From positions 62,001 to 126,000 of the forward strand of contig CAZXOG010000002.1 of the NCBI GenBank assembly GCA_964642315.1: a DNA stretch of 64,000 nucleotides, read 5' to 3'. The position numbers were made by a program, and so were the translations under genes. This document shows positions 18,387-27,203 of the stretch, piece after piece; position 1 is the first letter of the stretch, and each line of letters begins with the position of its first letter. The notes below the pieces were generated by a model. That model saw nothing but the letters and a program-made list of their open reading frames with translations, did not search any database and was not told the DNA's origin. The DNA comes from JAGVDM01 sp964642315. Lineage in GTDB: Bacteria > Patescibacteriota > Gracilibacteria > Peribacterales > Peribacteraceae.

Positions 18387-20213
18387 TCATGCGGCGATTG
18401 CCTGGTTTGGGCTTTCCGATTTCTTCGCCGGTTTCGCTGTGGGCTTGGGGGCAGGAGTGGGGGCATCCTCGAGGAGTTTTTCCTTCGAGAGAGCGCCGCA
18501 GGAGCGAAGGCCGCTCTTGAGCCGCCAGTTCAGGTTGAACACGATGAACTGGTGCTGGGAGTACCCCACGCCCTCCGGGATGAGAGTCGACCAGTATTTA
18601 AAGGAGTAATTGCTCTGCTGCGAATCGCATTTGGATACAAGGGCTTCGTGCGCGGAGGGATCCGAGCCGATGTGGAGTACCTGCGGCGACCATTCCCCCT
18701 GGTTCTGATTGCGGATTGAGGCATCGCCGTAGCCCGGAATGTAGTTGTTCTCGTACTGCTTGCCGTGGCCGTGTTCCACGACTTCCTTCGTTTCCTCGCG
18801 GGCGCGTTCCCGGAGCATTTCTTCATCCGTGTCATCCATGATGTGCTTCCCGCGCACCCAGCAGCGGTTGTACATGAGCGAGCAGAGCGTGCTCAGGGCG
18901 CCCGTGCCGCGCGCCATCGCGCGCACGTAGAGATCGTACATCGCACCATTTATGTGCTTGAGCTCCGCGAGCGCCTTGTACATGTCTGCCTGGGGATTCT
19001 CGTCGTGCTCTTCCTCCTCCTTCGTTTTGGGGGATTCCGCGCGTTGCGTGCGCAGGTACTCTTCCATGGAGCGCAACTGCCTCTTCTCCGCCTCTGCAAG
19101 CGGCATGGCCTTCGCATCACCGATGAGTGCTTCGGCCGAACGCCAGTCCTCCGTATCGAGTTCCCGGCGGATATCGAGCAGGATGCCTTTGCCTGAGCCA
19201 GGTTCCTCCTTGAGCCGGTGCTCCGCCTCGTTCACGTACGCGACGCGGGCGGGGTAGCGCCAGTTGAGGAACACATCGAGGGAGACGAAGTGGAATCTCG
19301 GGGCATTCTTGCCGCCCTTGCGCAGTTCCTCCACTGCATCGTACTTCTCCCGCACGCCGCTCCACCGGTCAATGAGCGAGGGGAGTGAATCGTGGCCGTT
19401 CCCGTTTAAGAAATCCTCGATGAGCTGATCATCCGCGTTGCTCTCGAAGATCCGCTTGAGCCACACGCTCACCTTCCCCGGCGCAAGGACGCCGCGGGCT
19501 GCGGCATCCTGCAGTTTCTCCTGTGCCTTTCGGTAGAGAACCGTGCTCTGCCTCTCTGTTGCGGCAACTGCGGCGAGAGCATTATTCACGATTGCCGTGC
19601 GCCGCGAGAGCTCGGCATCCTTGTAGCTGCTGTCCGTGAATGCTCTGACCTCTGGCATATCGTTCGCGCTTTTCCCTGCGCGCTGGATTTTCTCCCGGAG
19701 CCGTTTTTCTTCTGAAAGGAGGTCACGCCACCGCTGCTGCAGTTCCGGGAATTTCCGCGTAAGGAAGCCTTTCTTTTGGTACCAGAGTTTGCTGTCCTGC
19801 CGCAGGAAATCCCGCCAGCGCTCGGCGCTGCGGGCATCGAGCCCCGCGGATTCCAGGCTCCGCACTGCGGAGAGAAAATCCGATTCCATCCGCCTCGCAT
19901 CCGCGATGACCTGCGGGATGTACTGGGAAACGTTCTGCTGCAGGAACCGCATCTTCTCCTCATGCGTCCGTGCCCCGCCCTGTTCCAAACCCTGTTCGGA
20001 AAGCACGATGCGCTCGTAGCTGCGGAGATCAGCCTGCGTGAGCACCTTGCTGCTCGAAACCGCGCTGCGGACTTTGGAGAGTGCTTCGGTGCGCAGGCGT
20101 TCGCGGATGGATCGTTCCTCGGGGGTGTCTTCGGCAGAGGGTGTTGCGTCGCTACGCAGCGTTTCTACACTTGCGTTCCTCTCTTCGCCGGGGCGTGGCT
20201 GCATGGTGACCAT
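18387..20213 (-). CDS. Uncharacterised 608-aa helical protein
   Basis: I do not recognise this protein. It has no signal peptide or transmembrane segment. Residues about 1-55 are polar and probably disordered; about 55-330 are mostly charged helices rich in R, E, K and L; about 330-560 have more aromatic residues and a conserved-looking segment around WSPQVLHIGSDPSAHEAL. The last 40 residues are a Pro/Ala/Lys tail. Two ATGs (20213 and 20204) are possible starts and no -10 box decides. It is divergent from dcd and precedes the DM13-like lipoprotein gene. It may be a lineage-restricted family. Confidence 0.7.
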   Translation of the reverse strand: MVTMQPRPGEERNASVETLRSDATPSAEDTPEERSIRERLRTEALSKVRSAVSSSKVLTQADLRSYERIVLSEQGLEQGGARTHEEKMRFLQQNVSQYIPQVIADARRMESDFLSAVRSLESAGLDARSAERWRDFLRQDSKLWYQKKGFLTRKFPELQQRWRDLLSEEKRLREKIQRAGKSANDMPEVRAFTDSSYKDAELSRRTAIVNNALAAVAATERQSTVLYRKAQEKLQDAAARGVLAPGKVSVWLKRIFESNADDQLIEDFLNGNGHDSLPSLIDRWSGVREKYDAVEELRKGGKNAPRFHFVSLDVFLNWRYPARVAYVNEAEHRLKEEPGSGKGILLDIRRELDTEDWRSAEALIGDAKAMPLAEAEKRQLRSMEEYLRTQRAESPKTKEEEEHDENPQADMYKALAELKHINGAMYDLYVRAMARGTGALSTLCSLMYNRCWVRGKHIMDDTDEEMLRERAREETKEVVEHGHGKQYENNYIPGYGDASIRNQNQGEWSPQVLHIGSDPSAHEALVSKCDSQQSNYSFKYWSTLIPEGVGYSQHQFIVFNLNWRLKSGLRSCGALSKEKLLEDAPTPAPKPTAKPAKKSESPNQAIAA

Positions 20214-20291
20214 CTGCCCGTATTTTCCCCATCTTTCGTTGCCGAGACAATTCGTTTCCCGACTTCTTGGCGTGTGGTACGCTGGCCGCCC

Positions 20292-20876
20292 ATGATCCTC
20301 TCAGACCGCGATATCCGCGCAGCAATTGCCTCCGGTCGTGTGGTGATCGAATCGCGGCAGCCGGAGCTCTTCCGGCATATCCATGCATCGAGCATGGATC
20401 TGCATTTGGGGAACGTTTTCAAGCTCTACGAGCACAGCAAATTCGCTGTCCTTGACCCCAAGGACCCGCAGACGTTCGCCGGCAATATGCGGACCATCAC
20501 TGTGCCGGAGGGAGAGGCGTTCATCGTGCAGCCGGGGGAATTCGTTCTCGGCGTCACGCAGGAACGGCTCACGGTGCCCGATGATCTCGTCGTGCGCGTC
20601 GAGGGGCGCAGTTCCCTCGGGCGTCTCGGCATCATCGTTCACTCCACTGCAGGGTTCGTTGATCCCGGGTTCCAGGGCACAATCACACTCGAGATCAGCA
20701 ACTTAAACCGCCTGCCCGTAGCGCTCTACCCGGGCATGCGCGTGTGCCAGATCGCTTTCGAGCAAATGACGAGTCCCGCGGAGATGCCCTACGACAAGAA
20801 ACCCGGTAGCAAGTACCAGGGGCAGGAACTTCCCGAGGAAAGCAGGCTTTCCGCGGATCCGGAGTTTGTTTCATGA
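20292..20876 (+). CDS. dcd: dCTP deaminase, possibly bifunctional with dUTPase
   Basis: 194-aa trimeric deaminase of the dUTPase fold, feeding dUTP/dUMP to thymidylate synthesis. Core motifs are SSMDLHLGN, VRVEGRSSLGRLG, HSTAGFVDPGFQGTITLE (catalytic Glu at its end) and LYPGMRVCQI. The residue after TA is Gly (TAGF), where monofunctional E. coli Dcd has His (TAHR). A small residue there is typical of bifunctional deaminase/dUTPases, so one-step dCTP to dUMP is plausible. A TACGCT -10-like box ends 8 nt before the ATG. A hairpin follows the gene. Confidence 0.93.
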   Translation: MILSDRDIRAAIASGRVVIESRQPELFRHIHASSMDLHLGNVFKLYEHSKFAVLDPKDPQTFAGNMRTITVPEGEAFIVQPGEFVLGVTQERLTVPDDLVVRVEGRSSLGRLGIIVHSTAGFVDPGFQGTITLEISNLNRLPVALYPGMRVCQIAFEQMTSPAEMPYDKKPGSKYQGQELPEESRLSADPEFVS

Positions 20877-20878
20877 AA

Positions 20879-20895
20879 GGAAACCAGTGGTTTCC
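20879..20895 (+). terminator. Hairpin after dcd
   Basis: Perfect 7-bp stem GGAAACC / GGTTTCC with a 3-nt loop, starting 2 nt after the dcd stop codon and followed by a pyrimidine tract with short T runs. It is a plausible transcription terminator or mRNA 3'-end stabiliser; the T tract is weaker than in a classical intrinsic terminator. Confidence 0.5.
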
Positions 20896-20910
20896 TCTTC
20901 CTTTCCAAGG

Positions 20911-20946
20911 CGTGCCTCCAGGCGGGCAAAGCCCGCCTTCGGCACG
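20911..20946. terminator. Second, G+C-rich hairpin between dcd and tRNA-Val
   Basis: Inner stem AGGCGGGC (20920-20927) / GCCCGCCT (20931-20938) with an AAA loop. It is extended by an outer stem CGTGCC / GGCACG separated by short bulges. No T tract follows on either strand. It could be a factor-dependent terminator. The rest of 20947-21116 holds only a possible tRNA promoter. Confidence 0.5.
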
Positions 20947-21013
20947 ATTCTGTTATCGTGCTGTGCACGTTGCCCCTCTCTCGAGCCTTTCGCACCTTTT
21001 TTCGTTTGTAGGG

Positions 21014-21042
21014 TTGAAGCGGAGAAGAGGTGAACGTATCGT
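21014..21042 (+). promoter_or_regulatory. Probable promoter of tRNA-Val
   Basis: TTGAAG (21014-21019), 17-bp spacer, TATCGT (21037-21042). The tRNA 5' end is 74 nt beyond the -10 box, so a 5' leader of about 65 nt would be removed by RNase P. Confidence 0.45.
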
Positions 21043-21116
21043 AGCCTTCGTTCTGGACGATTTTCCCGCAGCCGCGGGATGGTCAGAGCGCACGGGGCGC
21101 GTTTCCTTCCCATCAT

Positions 21117-21193
21117 GGACGATTAGCTCAGCTGGTTAGAGCGTTCGGTTCACATCCGAAAGGTCACTGGTTCGAATCCAGTATCGTCCACCA
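21117..21193 (+). tRNA. tRNA-Val (CAC)
   Basis: Acceptor stem GGACGAT / ATCGTCC, D-loop AGCTCAGCTGGTTAGAGC, anticodon stem-loop TTCGG-TTCACAT-CCGAA giving anticodon CAC, T-arm CTGG-TTCGAAT-CCAG. The 3' CCA is encoded (21191-21193). It reads GUG codons. It ends 12 bp before the stop codon of the convergent giant surface protein gene. Confidence 0.97.
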
Positions 21194-21205
21194 TTCGGCT
21201 CGTCA

Positions 21206-24200
21206 CTACTGCGCAGCAGAGCTTCGCGTGAACGGCGGCACTCTCCGTGGGCTCGGTGATGGGAGCTTGCGCAGGCGGCGGACAATGGCACGCTGGTTTG
21301 CCCGTTCCTTGAGCTGCAGCGCATTCGTCCTGGTGCGGCTAGCGGGAGCGAGGTGCAGGCGGGCAGTGCCGGTCGCCGGTTGTCGCAGCGTGACGCCGCG
21401 TGCACGCAGGGGGGTATGAATGCGGATCCAAGGGGTTGGCCGGCTGCTCCCGCGGCCGCCGCCGGTTTCCCCGGTTGTTATGGTGCTCTCCGTGGCAGGC
21501 GGGTTGCCTGTCGGAGAAACGTTATTCACGGTGATGCTGCTGCTGTCTGCGCCCGTTGTTTCATTGCCGGCATCGTCCACCGCGGTCACGTGCACGTGGA
21601 GGCCGGATGCGCTGATTGTCCCATCCACGACGGTGTAGTCGTACGTGTAGATATCATCGCCGCCGGTCACGTCGCCGTTCGTTCCATCGTCGTAAAGGGT
21701 TTGCCCTGTGCCCCCCCCGAAGGATTCTAGGTTTACGGTTGCGCTCGCAAGGTCGGCGTTGTTGTCGCCCGCGGCGCTGTTATTCCACGTTGTTCTGATG
21801 ATGTCGCCGGATTCGGCGATGGAGGGCGTGCCTACGACGGTGAGGATGAGGCTGGCGATGTTCCCGTCCGTCACGGTCGGCGGCACGTTATCGATGCTTA
21901 CGGTGAGCGTATCCGGCACCGCCTGATCCGCATTCATGTCGTTCGCCGTGAGGCGCAGGCACGCCGTGCCGTCCGCTGTCGGCAGATCCGATTCCGCGTC
22001 CCAGTCCAGCGAGACGGTGTTGGCCCCGGCGCTTGTGACGATGTGCGTGCCGGTGCCGGAACCGAGCGGGTAGCTCCCTCCCGGATCAAGATCCGGCGCG
22101 CCGCCGGAGTCGTCAGTCGTCGCATCCACCGGGCCGGAGAGCGTTGCCTCGGCCCACGGTCCATTGCAGTTGCCATCCATATCCGTTTCGTATTCAAGCA
22201 ATGCGCGGAGCGGATCGTCGTTCGCATCGTCGAACGCCATGGTGACATGCACATCGAAAGTGCCGTCCGTCGCCTGGCTTGCGGCGCTGAGCGAGCCGGT
22301 TGGAGCCGCGTTCGCTGCCGTCGCCGCATTGATATCGGGTACGGTTTCCTCATTGCTCGCGATGTCGATTGCCCAAATCTTGTAGTAGTATGTCGTTCCC
22401 GGAGAAAGCCCAGTGATTGTCGTCGAAGCTGTTGTGCGGGTGCTGAGATCACTGTCATCGGTTGCATCCCATTCGCTTGCCGTGCCGGCACGGTTCTGCA
22501 CGTCCGTCTGGTTCGTGCCGAACCAGAGTTCGTAGTGGTTGAAGTTCGTTTCCGTCACGGCGGTCCAGGAGAGAGCTTGCGTCGTCGTCGTGCTTGCGCC
22601 GGCAACGAGAGCCGTGAGGCCGGCGGGATCAGTCGTATCAACGGTGAATGTCGGGATGGTGAGAGCCCCTGTATTGCTGTTGGGGTCTTCCACCGTGATG
22701 GTGCAGGCGCTGTACGTCGCATCACCGAGCGCGTTGAGCGTGATGGTGTTGGAACCCGAGAGTGCGCTTACTGTCGCGCTCGCGCAACCGCCGGCGTATG
22801 TGATGGTTCCCGTGGAAGTGCTGGAGAACGTGAAATTCGGGGTGTTATCGCTGGTGCCGGTCGGAATCGGCGTGACCGTGGTGAGGACAGGAGACCCATT
22901 ATCCACCCGGAAGCTCGCACTATCTGCATCGAGACCGATATCACCGGGGTCGTCGCGCGGTGTGGCGCGGAGAATCACGTTCACATCCTGGCCGGCGAGC
23001 CCCCCGTTCTGGTTCGAAGCGGATTTTGAATCCCAGACAATCGTGAGCGTCACATCGTGCGAGCCGCCGAAATCATCATCGGTATCGATGTGGTCGGTGG
23101 TGCCGATCTGAAAGTCATTCACGTCAATCGATACGGTGCCGTGGTCCGGGGTCGCGGAGGTGATCTGCGCGTTATAGAACGTTGTTCCTCCATCGATCGA
23201 GAACCGGATGCGGAGCTTGGTTTCCTCCAGGTCGGCATCCTGAATTGTCGTCTCGAATGTCACTTCGCCGCTGCCGTCTGTGGCCACGGAAATGGAGGAA
23301 GGCGCGGTGGTCACTGGCGCGGTATTCCCGGGCGCATCTGTCGTGTCGCTGAAGTGCGCGACGGTCTGTTCGTTGCCCGCGGTATCCACTGCCCAAATTT
23401 TGTAGTAGTAGGTCGTGCTTGAAGCGAGGCCGGTGATGTGCGTGTGCATCGTCGTCCGCGTGCCGAGCGCGAGGTAGTCGGAATCGTCCCATTCCGATGC
23501 CGTTCCGGTTCTCCCCTGCACGTCGGCGAGCACCGTGCCGTACCAGATTTCGTAGTGGTCGAAATTCGCCTCCGTCACGGGGGTCCAGTTGATGTGTTGC
23601 ACGGTGGCTGCCGCGCCAAAACTCACGAAATTCGCGAGGCCGGTCGGTGCCACGTTATCCACGCTACCGGTCTGCGTATCCGGCGTGAGCTGGTCATCGG
23701 AGAGATCGTTGAGCGTGAGGCGGAGGCACTGCGTGCCCTCGGCTGTCGGCAAATCCTCCTGGCTGGCCCACACCGTTTGGATGGTATTCGTTCCGAGCGC
23801 TGTGCTGATGCGGCGATTCGGTGTTGCGCCAACCTGGTAGGCTGCGCTGTTATCCAGCGTGGGGGAACCGCCGGTATCGTCGAATGTCGCGGTCACCGAG
23901 CCGGTGAGTGTGGCTTTGGCCCACGGGCCGTCGCAGCTGCCATCCTCATCCGTTTCGTACTCGATCTTCGCGCGGACGGGGTGCAGGTTTTGATCTGTTG
24001 CGGTAAAGGTGATATCCACGAATCCCGATCCGTCGGCCTGCTGGGTGAATGCCGTGATGCTGCCAGTCGGCTCGTGCGCATCCTCGGCCTCGAAATCATA
24101 GGCGTACCATGCGTTCCAGTTCGCCCGCGAGCTTGTGGTTGTGTGCGTGACCCAGTTTGCATCCCATGCGGAGCCTGACCATTCGAGCGTTGCGATATTC

Positions 24201-25504
24201 GCGCTGGCGGCGGAGTCTCCCACTGTCGTGAGCATGAGTTGCTCTGTCACGGGATCGCTTGCCAGTTGCATCCACCGCACGTTCTGTGGAGCTGTTGGCA
24301 AGGTGAGTTCGCTTCCCCAGGTGTTCGTTGCGGAATCCCAGATCCGGTAGTTCAAGCTGCCTGCCGTTGATCCGTAGGTGATGAGGGCATCGAAGTTGCT
24401 GTCTGCTTCGTACTGCACGTTGAAGAGGTGATTGCTGGCATTCACCGTTCCGCTGATGCCGGAGCTTAAGAGCTGCTCGCCGGTCCAGCTGCTTCCGTCC
24501 CAATGATTCGCGCTCAGGGTGTTATCGTCATCCAGCACCGTGTTCAGGATGCAGTTCTTGTCCGGATCAGGGCTCGCGGTGAGCCGTACGTACACGTTAT
24601 CGCCCGTGCTGAGGCCGGTGATGACGGAGGTCATGGTTGTCCCCCAGCTCCCGCCCGAGTATTGCCGCGTATGAAGTTGGTCAGTGGCGTCATCGAACCA
24701 TCCGGCGAGCAGGTCCCCTGAGTTGTTTTCCCATGCTGCGTCGGCTTTGAAGCACGAACCACAGCCACCCGCATTCGTGGAGAGCTCGGTGATGCTTCCC
24801 CATGCGGTGCCATTCCAGATCTGCACGTTCACGTCGTCCCCTGCATCGGCTGTGAGCAGCGCGATGCTGTCGCTATTCGGATCGGGTATCAGGCGGAGCA
24901 CGTTGATGTTCCCACCGACGTCTCCCGCGTTTGCCGTTGTGCTCCAATCAGTCCCATTCCAAATACGGCAGTTTGGCGTGCGGCCGTTGGGGCTGTTACT
25001 ACGAAAGCAGACCATGGGTGTTCCGGAGGACTGCTCGTAGGCCACATCGAAATCCCGTTGGCCCGTTGTCGCGGCGCTCACCTCGGTGACGGCGCTCCAG
25101 CTCGTGCCGTTCCATATCTGGCAGTTGATGTCGCTTGCGCTGTCCTTGGTGCAGAGGACTTTCTCATTCGAGCTTGCATCCGGTTTAGCAACGACGCGCG
25201 CGTCTTGCAGCGTGGAAGTGATATCCGATGCGTCACCCTGTGCGGAGAATCCGCCGTTATCGCGTGTCTTGTACCGTGGTGTGCTGTTCGGCGCACCGTC
25301 GCGGTACACGAGCATGTCATCGGTCACATCCGTCGCAACGGCGATATATGGCCATGTGTGCATGGCAATTCCTGCGATTGTGCCGCTCAATGCTATTGCT
25401 ATCCAGGTTGTGGAAAGCGGGTGTTTTTTGCTCGTTCGTGTGTGGCGGGCGGGGATCTGCGTCACAACAAGGTGAACGGGGGAGTGTTCGGCGCAGCGTA
25501 CCAT
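21206..25504 (-). CDS. Giant secreted repeat protein, probable adhesin/surface protein
   Basis: About 1,430 aa. A single hydrophobic segment (TTWIAIALSGTIAGIAMH) near the N-terminus acts as signal or anchor. The exported part is rich in D, N, T, S and G. Residues about 100-480 carry repeated IWNGTSW/IWNGTDW units suggestive of a beta-propeller. Two modules of about 190 aa then recur, each with a YETDEDGSCDGPWA-like segment, a CLRLTLND segment and VDNVAPTG, interleaved with two fibronectin-III-like domains (HYEIWYG, TTYYYKIWAVDTAGNE). The last 90 residues are abruptly basic, Arg/Pro-rich. I prefer the ATG at 25504, 7 nt after a TAGAAT box, over that at 25555. The function in attachment is inferred. 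Confidence 0.82.
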   Translation of the reverse strand: MVRCAEHSPVHLVVTQIPARHTRTSKKHPLSTTWIAIALSGTIAGIAMHTWPYIAVATDVTDDMLVYRDGAPNSTPRYKTRDNGGFSAQGDASDITSTLQDARVVAKPDASSNEKVLCTKDSASDINCQIWNGTSWSAVTEVSAATTGQRDFDVAYEQSSGTPMVCFRSNSPNGRTPNCRIWNGTDWSTTANAGDVGGNINVLRLIPDPNSDSIALLTADAGDDVNVQIWNGTAWGSITELSTNAGGCGSCFKADAAWENNSGDLLAGWFDDATDQLHTRQYSGGSWGTTMTSVITGLSTGDNVYVRLTASPDPDKNCILNTVLDDDNTLSANHWDGSSWTGEQLLSSGISGTVNASNHLFNVQYEADSNFDALITYGSTAGSLNYRIWDSATNTWGSELTLPTAPQNVRWMQLASDPVTEQLMLTTVGDSAASANIATLEWSGSAWDANWVTHTTTSSRANWNAWYAYDFEAEDAHEPTGSITAFTQQADGSGFVDITFTATDQNLHPVRAKIEYETDEDGSCDGPWAKATLTGSVTATFDDTGGSPTLDNSAAYQVGATPNRRISTALGTNTIQTVWASQEDLPTAEGTQCLRLTLNDLSDDQLTPDTQTGSVDNVAPTGLANFVSFGAAATVQHINWTPVTEANFDHYEIWYGTVLADVQGRTGTASEWDDSDYLALGTRTTMHTHITGLASSTTYYYKIWAVDTAGNEQTVAHFSDTTDAPGNTAPVTTAPSSISVATDGSGEVTFETTIQDADLEETKLRIRFSIDGGTTFYNAQITSATPDHGTVSIDVNDFQIGTTDHIDTDDDFGGSHDVTLTIVWDSKSASNQNGGLAGQDVNVILRATPRDDPGDIGLDADSASFRVDNGSPVLTTVTPIPTGTSDNTPNFTFSSTSTGTITYAGGCASATVSALSGSNTITLNALGDATYSACTITVEDPNSNTGALTIPTFTVDTTDPAGLTALVAGASTTTTQALSWTAVTETNFNHYELWFGTNQTDVQNRAGTASEWDATDDSDLSTRTTASTTITGLSPGTTYYYKIWAIDIASNEETVPDINAATAANAAPTGSLSAASQATDGTFDVHVTMAFDDANDDPLRALLEYETDMDGNCNGPWAEATLSGPVDATTDDSGGAPDLDPGGSYPLGSGTGTHIVTSAGANTVSLDWDAESDLPTADGTACLRLTANDMNADQAVPDTLTVSIDNVPPTVTDGNIASLILTVVGTPSIAESGDIIRTTWNNSAAGDNNADLASATVNLESFGGGTGQTLYDDGTNGDVTGGDDIYTYDYTVVDGTISASGLHVHVTAVDDAGNETTGADSSSITVNNVSPTGNPPATESTITTGETGGGRGSSRPTPWIRIHTPLRARGVTLRQPATGTARLHLAPASRTRTNALQLKERANQRAIVRRLRKLPSPSPRRVPPFTRSSAAQ

Positions 25505-25598
25505 TCGTGCCATTCTATTCCGAATGCGCATTCGACGATGTGACGTGGGGCACACTTTGACTGAATGTTGGGATTTTCCGTGATTTCCCCACTCCTGG

Positions 25599-25626
25599 TT
25601 TACACCGGTGTGCGGATCTGTAAACT
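25599..25626 (+). promoter_or_regulatory. Promoter of ppcA
   Basis: TTTACA (25599-25604), 16-bp spacer, TAAACT (25621-25626). The -10 box ends exactly 6 nt before the ATG at 25633, so transcription should begin at or next to the start codon. Confidence 0.7.
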
Positions 25627-25632
25627 TTCCCC

Positions 25633-27162
25633 ATGGCGTGGCCGCCCATCACCATGGCCACTCAGCATCCGGACAACGCGTCCGTTCCCTGGTGGCGGGG
25701 CGACGCGTTCGTGCCGACGCAGGACGAGATTGAGGAAGTGCTTCTCCTCTTCCGCGAGCTCCCGATTGACGAGTACATGTGGGACTGGGAGGGGAAGTAC
25801 GTGGATGAAGCAGTGGGAGAGAAACTCTTCTCCCGTGCGCACGATTTCTTCGTGAAGAACCCGCTCGGCGAGGCATTGCATCTCACGTTTCGTATCCCTG
25901 CATTCGAGGAGGGCAAGATGCACCGCATGGCGCGCGCATTCATGAACGTTCTTTCGCTCGAAGATCTCGCGCGCGAGATCGGTCTCCCGCACGCACCGGT
26001 GACCGAGATGTTCCTTCCGCTCACGCAGTCTGCGGAGCAGCTCCTCGCGGTGCGGGCGGCGTTCCGCACGGTTGCCGAGTATCACCGCAGCATCTTCCAT
26101 GCTAATCGCGAGCACGATGAGTGGCTGCTCAAGCACTTCCACGTCACGCCGCTCGTGGAGGATACCGATTCCATGTTCGGGATTGAGAAGATTCTCCTGC
26201 CGTACTGGCGGGAGATGGAACGCGAAGGAGTTCTTTCGCCGGAACGTGGGCTCCGGGTGTTCCTTGCCCGTTCCGATCCTGCGATGAACGCCGGCATGGT
26301 GCCGGCGGTACTTGCCGTGAAGGCGGCACTGAGCATTGCCACCGGTCTCGGCGAGCAATTCGGGGTGCCGGTTCACCCCATTATCGGCACGGGGTCACTC
26401 CCGTTCCGCGGCAGCGTGAACCCGCTCTACACGGAGGAATTCCTGGAGCAGTACGCGGGGGTCCGCACGTACTCCATCCAGTCCGCGTTCCGCTACGACT
26501 ATCCGCAGAATGCCGTGCGGACTGCGCTCGGGACCATCCGTTCCACAGCGCCTACGAAAACCGTTCTCCACGTGCCGCAGGAGGACCTCCAGCGCCTCAA
26601 GGAGGCAGTGGAAATCTTCACTTCCTTCTGGCATCCGACCATTGAGGCCATTGCGCCGATCATCAACGACGTCGCGCAGTACGTTCCCTCCCGCAGGGAA
26701 CGCCTGCTCCATATCGGCCTCTTCGGTTACAGCCGCGGGGTCGGTGCTGTTCGCCTGCCGCGTGCCATCAAGTTCACGGCGGCGCTCTACTCGCTCGGCA
26801 TCCCGCCGGAACTCATCGCCACCGGCCGCGGGCTTGCGGCTGCGCGGGATCGCGGTCTTCTGTCCCTCATTGAGCACTACTACCCGGCGATGCGCGCGGA
26901 TCTGCGGCATGCCGGGAAGTACTTAAACCGCGAGAATCTGAATCTCCTCGCAAAGCGCATGCCGATCTTCGCGGAGATTGCCGCGGGCATCCGCGTGATT
27001 GAGGAGGTGCTCGGCATTGCCCTAGAGCCGGAGAAGCCGCGGCACGTCATCCACCGCAACCTCACCTCCACGATCTACCACCGGCTGGAGGACGAGCGCG
27101 ATGCGGAGGCGCTGCAGCACGATATCGTCCAGGCGGGAGTGCTCCGAAGGAGTTTGGGCTGA
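25633..27162 (+). CDS. ppcA: Phosphoenolpyruvate carboxylase, archaeal type
   Basis: Carboxylates PEP to oxaloacetate. At 509 aa it has the length of the archaeal PEPC family; ordinary bacterial PEPC is about 900 aa. Diagnostic features are the N-terminal MATQHPDNAS, the glycine loop GTGSLPFRGSVNP, FRYDYPQNAV, and a C-terminal arginine/histidine-rich catalytic region. The protein could begin at either of two close methionines; the promoter geometry favours the first. It is the only visible link from glycolysis to four-carbon acids in the window. Transfer from archaea or retention of an old paralogue are both possible. Confidence 0.93.
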   Translation: MAWPPITMATQHPDNASVPWWRGDAFVPTQDEIEEVLLLFRELPIDEYMWDWEGKYVDEAVGEKLFSRAHDFFVKNPLGEALHLTFRIPAFEEGKMHRMARAFMNVLSLEDLAREIGLPHAPVTEMFLPLTQSAEQLLAVRAAFRTVAEYHRSIFHANREHDEWLLKHFHVTPLVEDTDSMFGIEKILLPYWREMEREGVLSPERGLRVFLARSDPAMNAGMVPAVLAVKAALSIATGLGEQFGVPVHPIIGTGSLPFRGSVNPLYTEEFLEQYAGVRTYSIQSAFRYDYPQNAVRTALGTIRSTAPTKTVLHVPQEDLQRLKEAVEIFTSFWHPTIEAIAPIINDVAQYVPSRRERLLHIGLFGYSRGVGAVRLPRAIKFTAALYSLGIPPELIATGRGLAAARDRGLLSLIEHYYPAMRADLRHAGKYLNRENLNLLAKRMPIFAEIAAGIRVIEEVLGIALEPEKPRHVIHRNLTSTIYHRLEDERDAEALQHDIVQAGVLRRSLG

Positions 27163-27168
27163 GAGTAT

Positions 27169-27197
27169 TTGACAATTTTTATTAACTATTTTATTTT
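27169..27197 (+). promoter_or_regulatory. Strong promoter before an 89-aa ORF
   Basis: Consensus TTGACA (27169-27174), 17-bp spacer, TATTTT (27192-27197) in a strikingly A+T-rich patch. The -10 box ends 6 nt before an ATG at 27204. It is the closest match to the sigma-70 consensus seen in the window. Confidence 0.75.
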
Positions 27198-27203
27198 CAT
27201 AGT

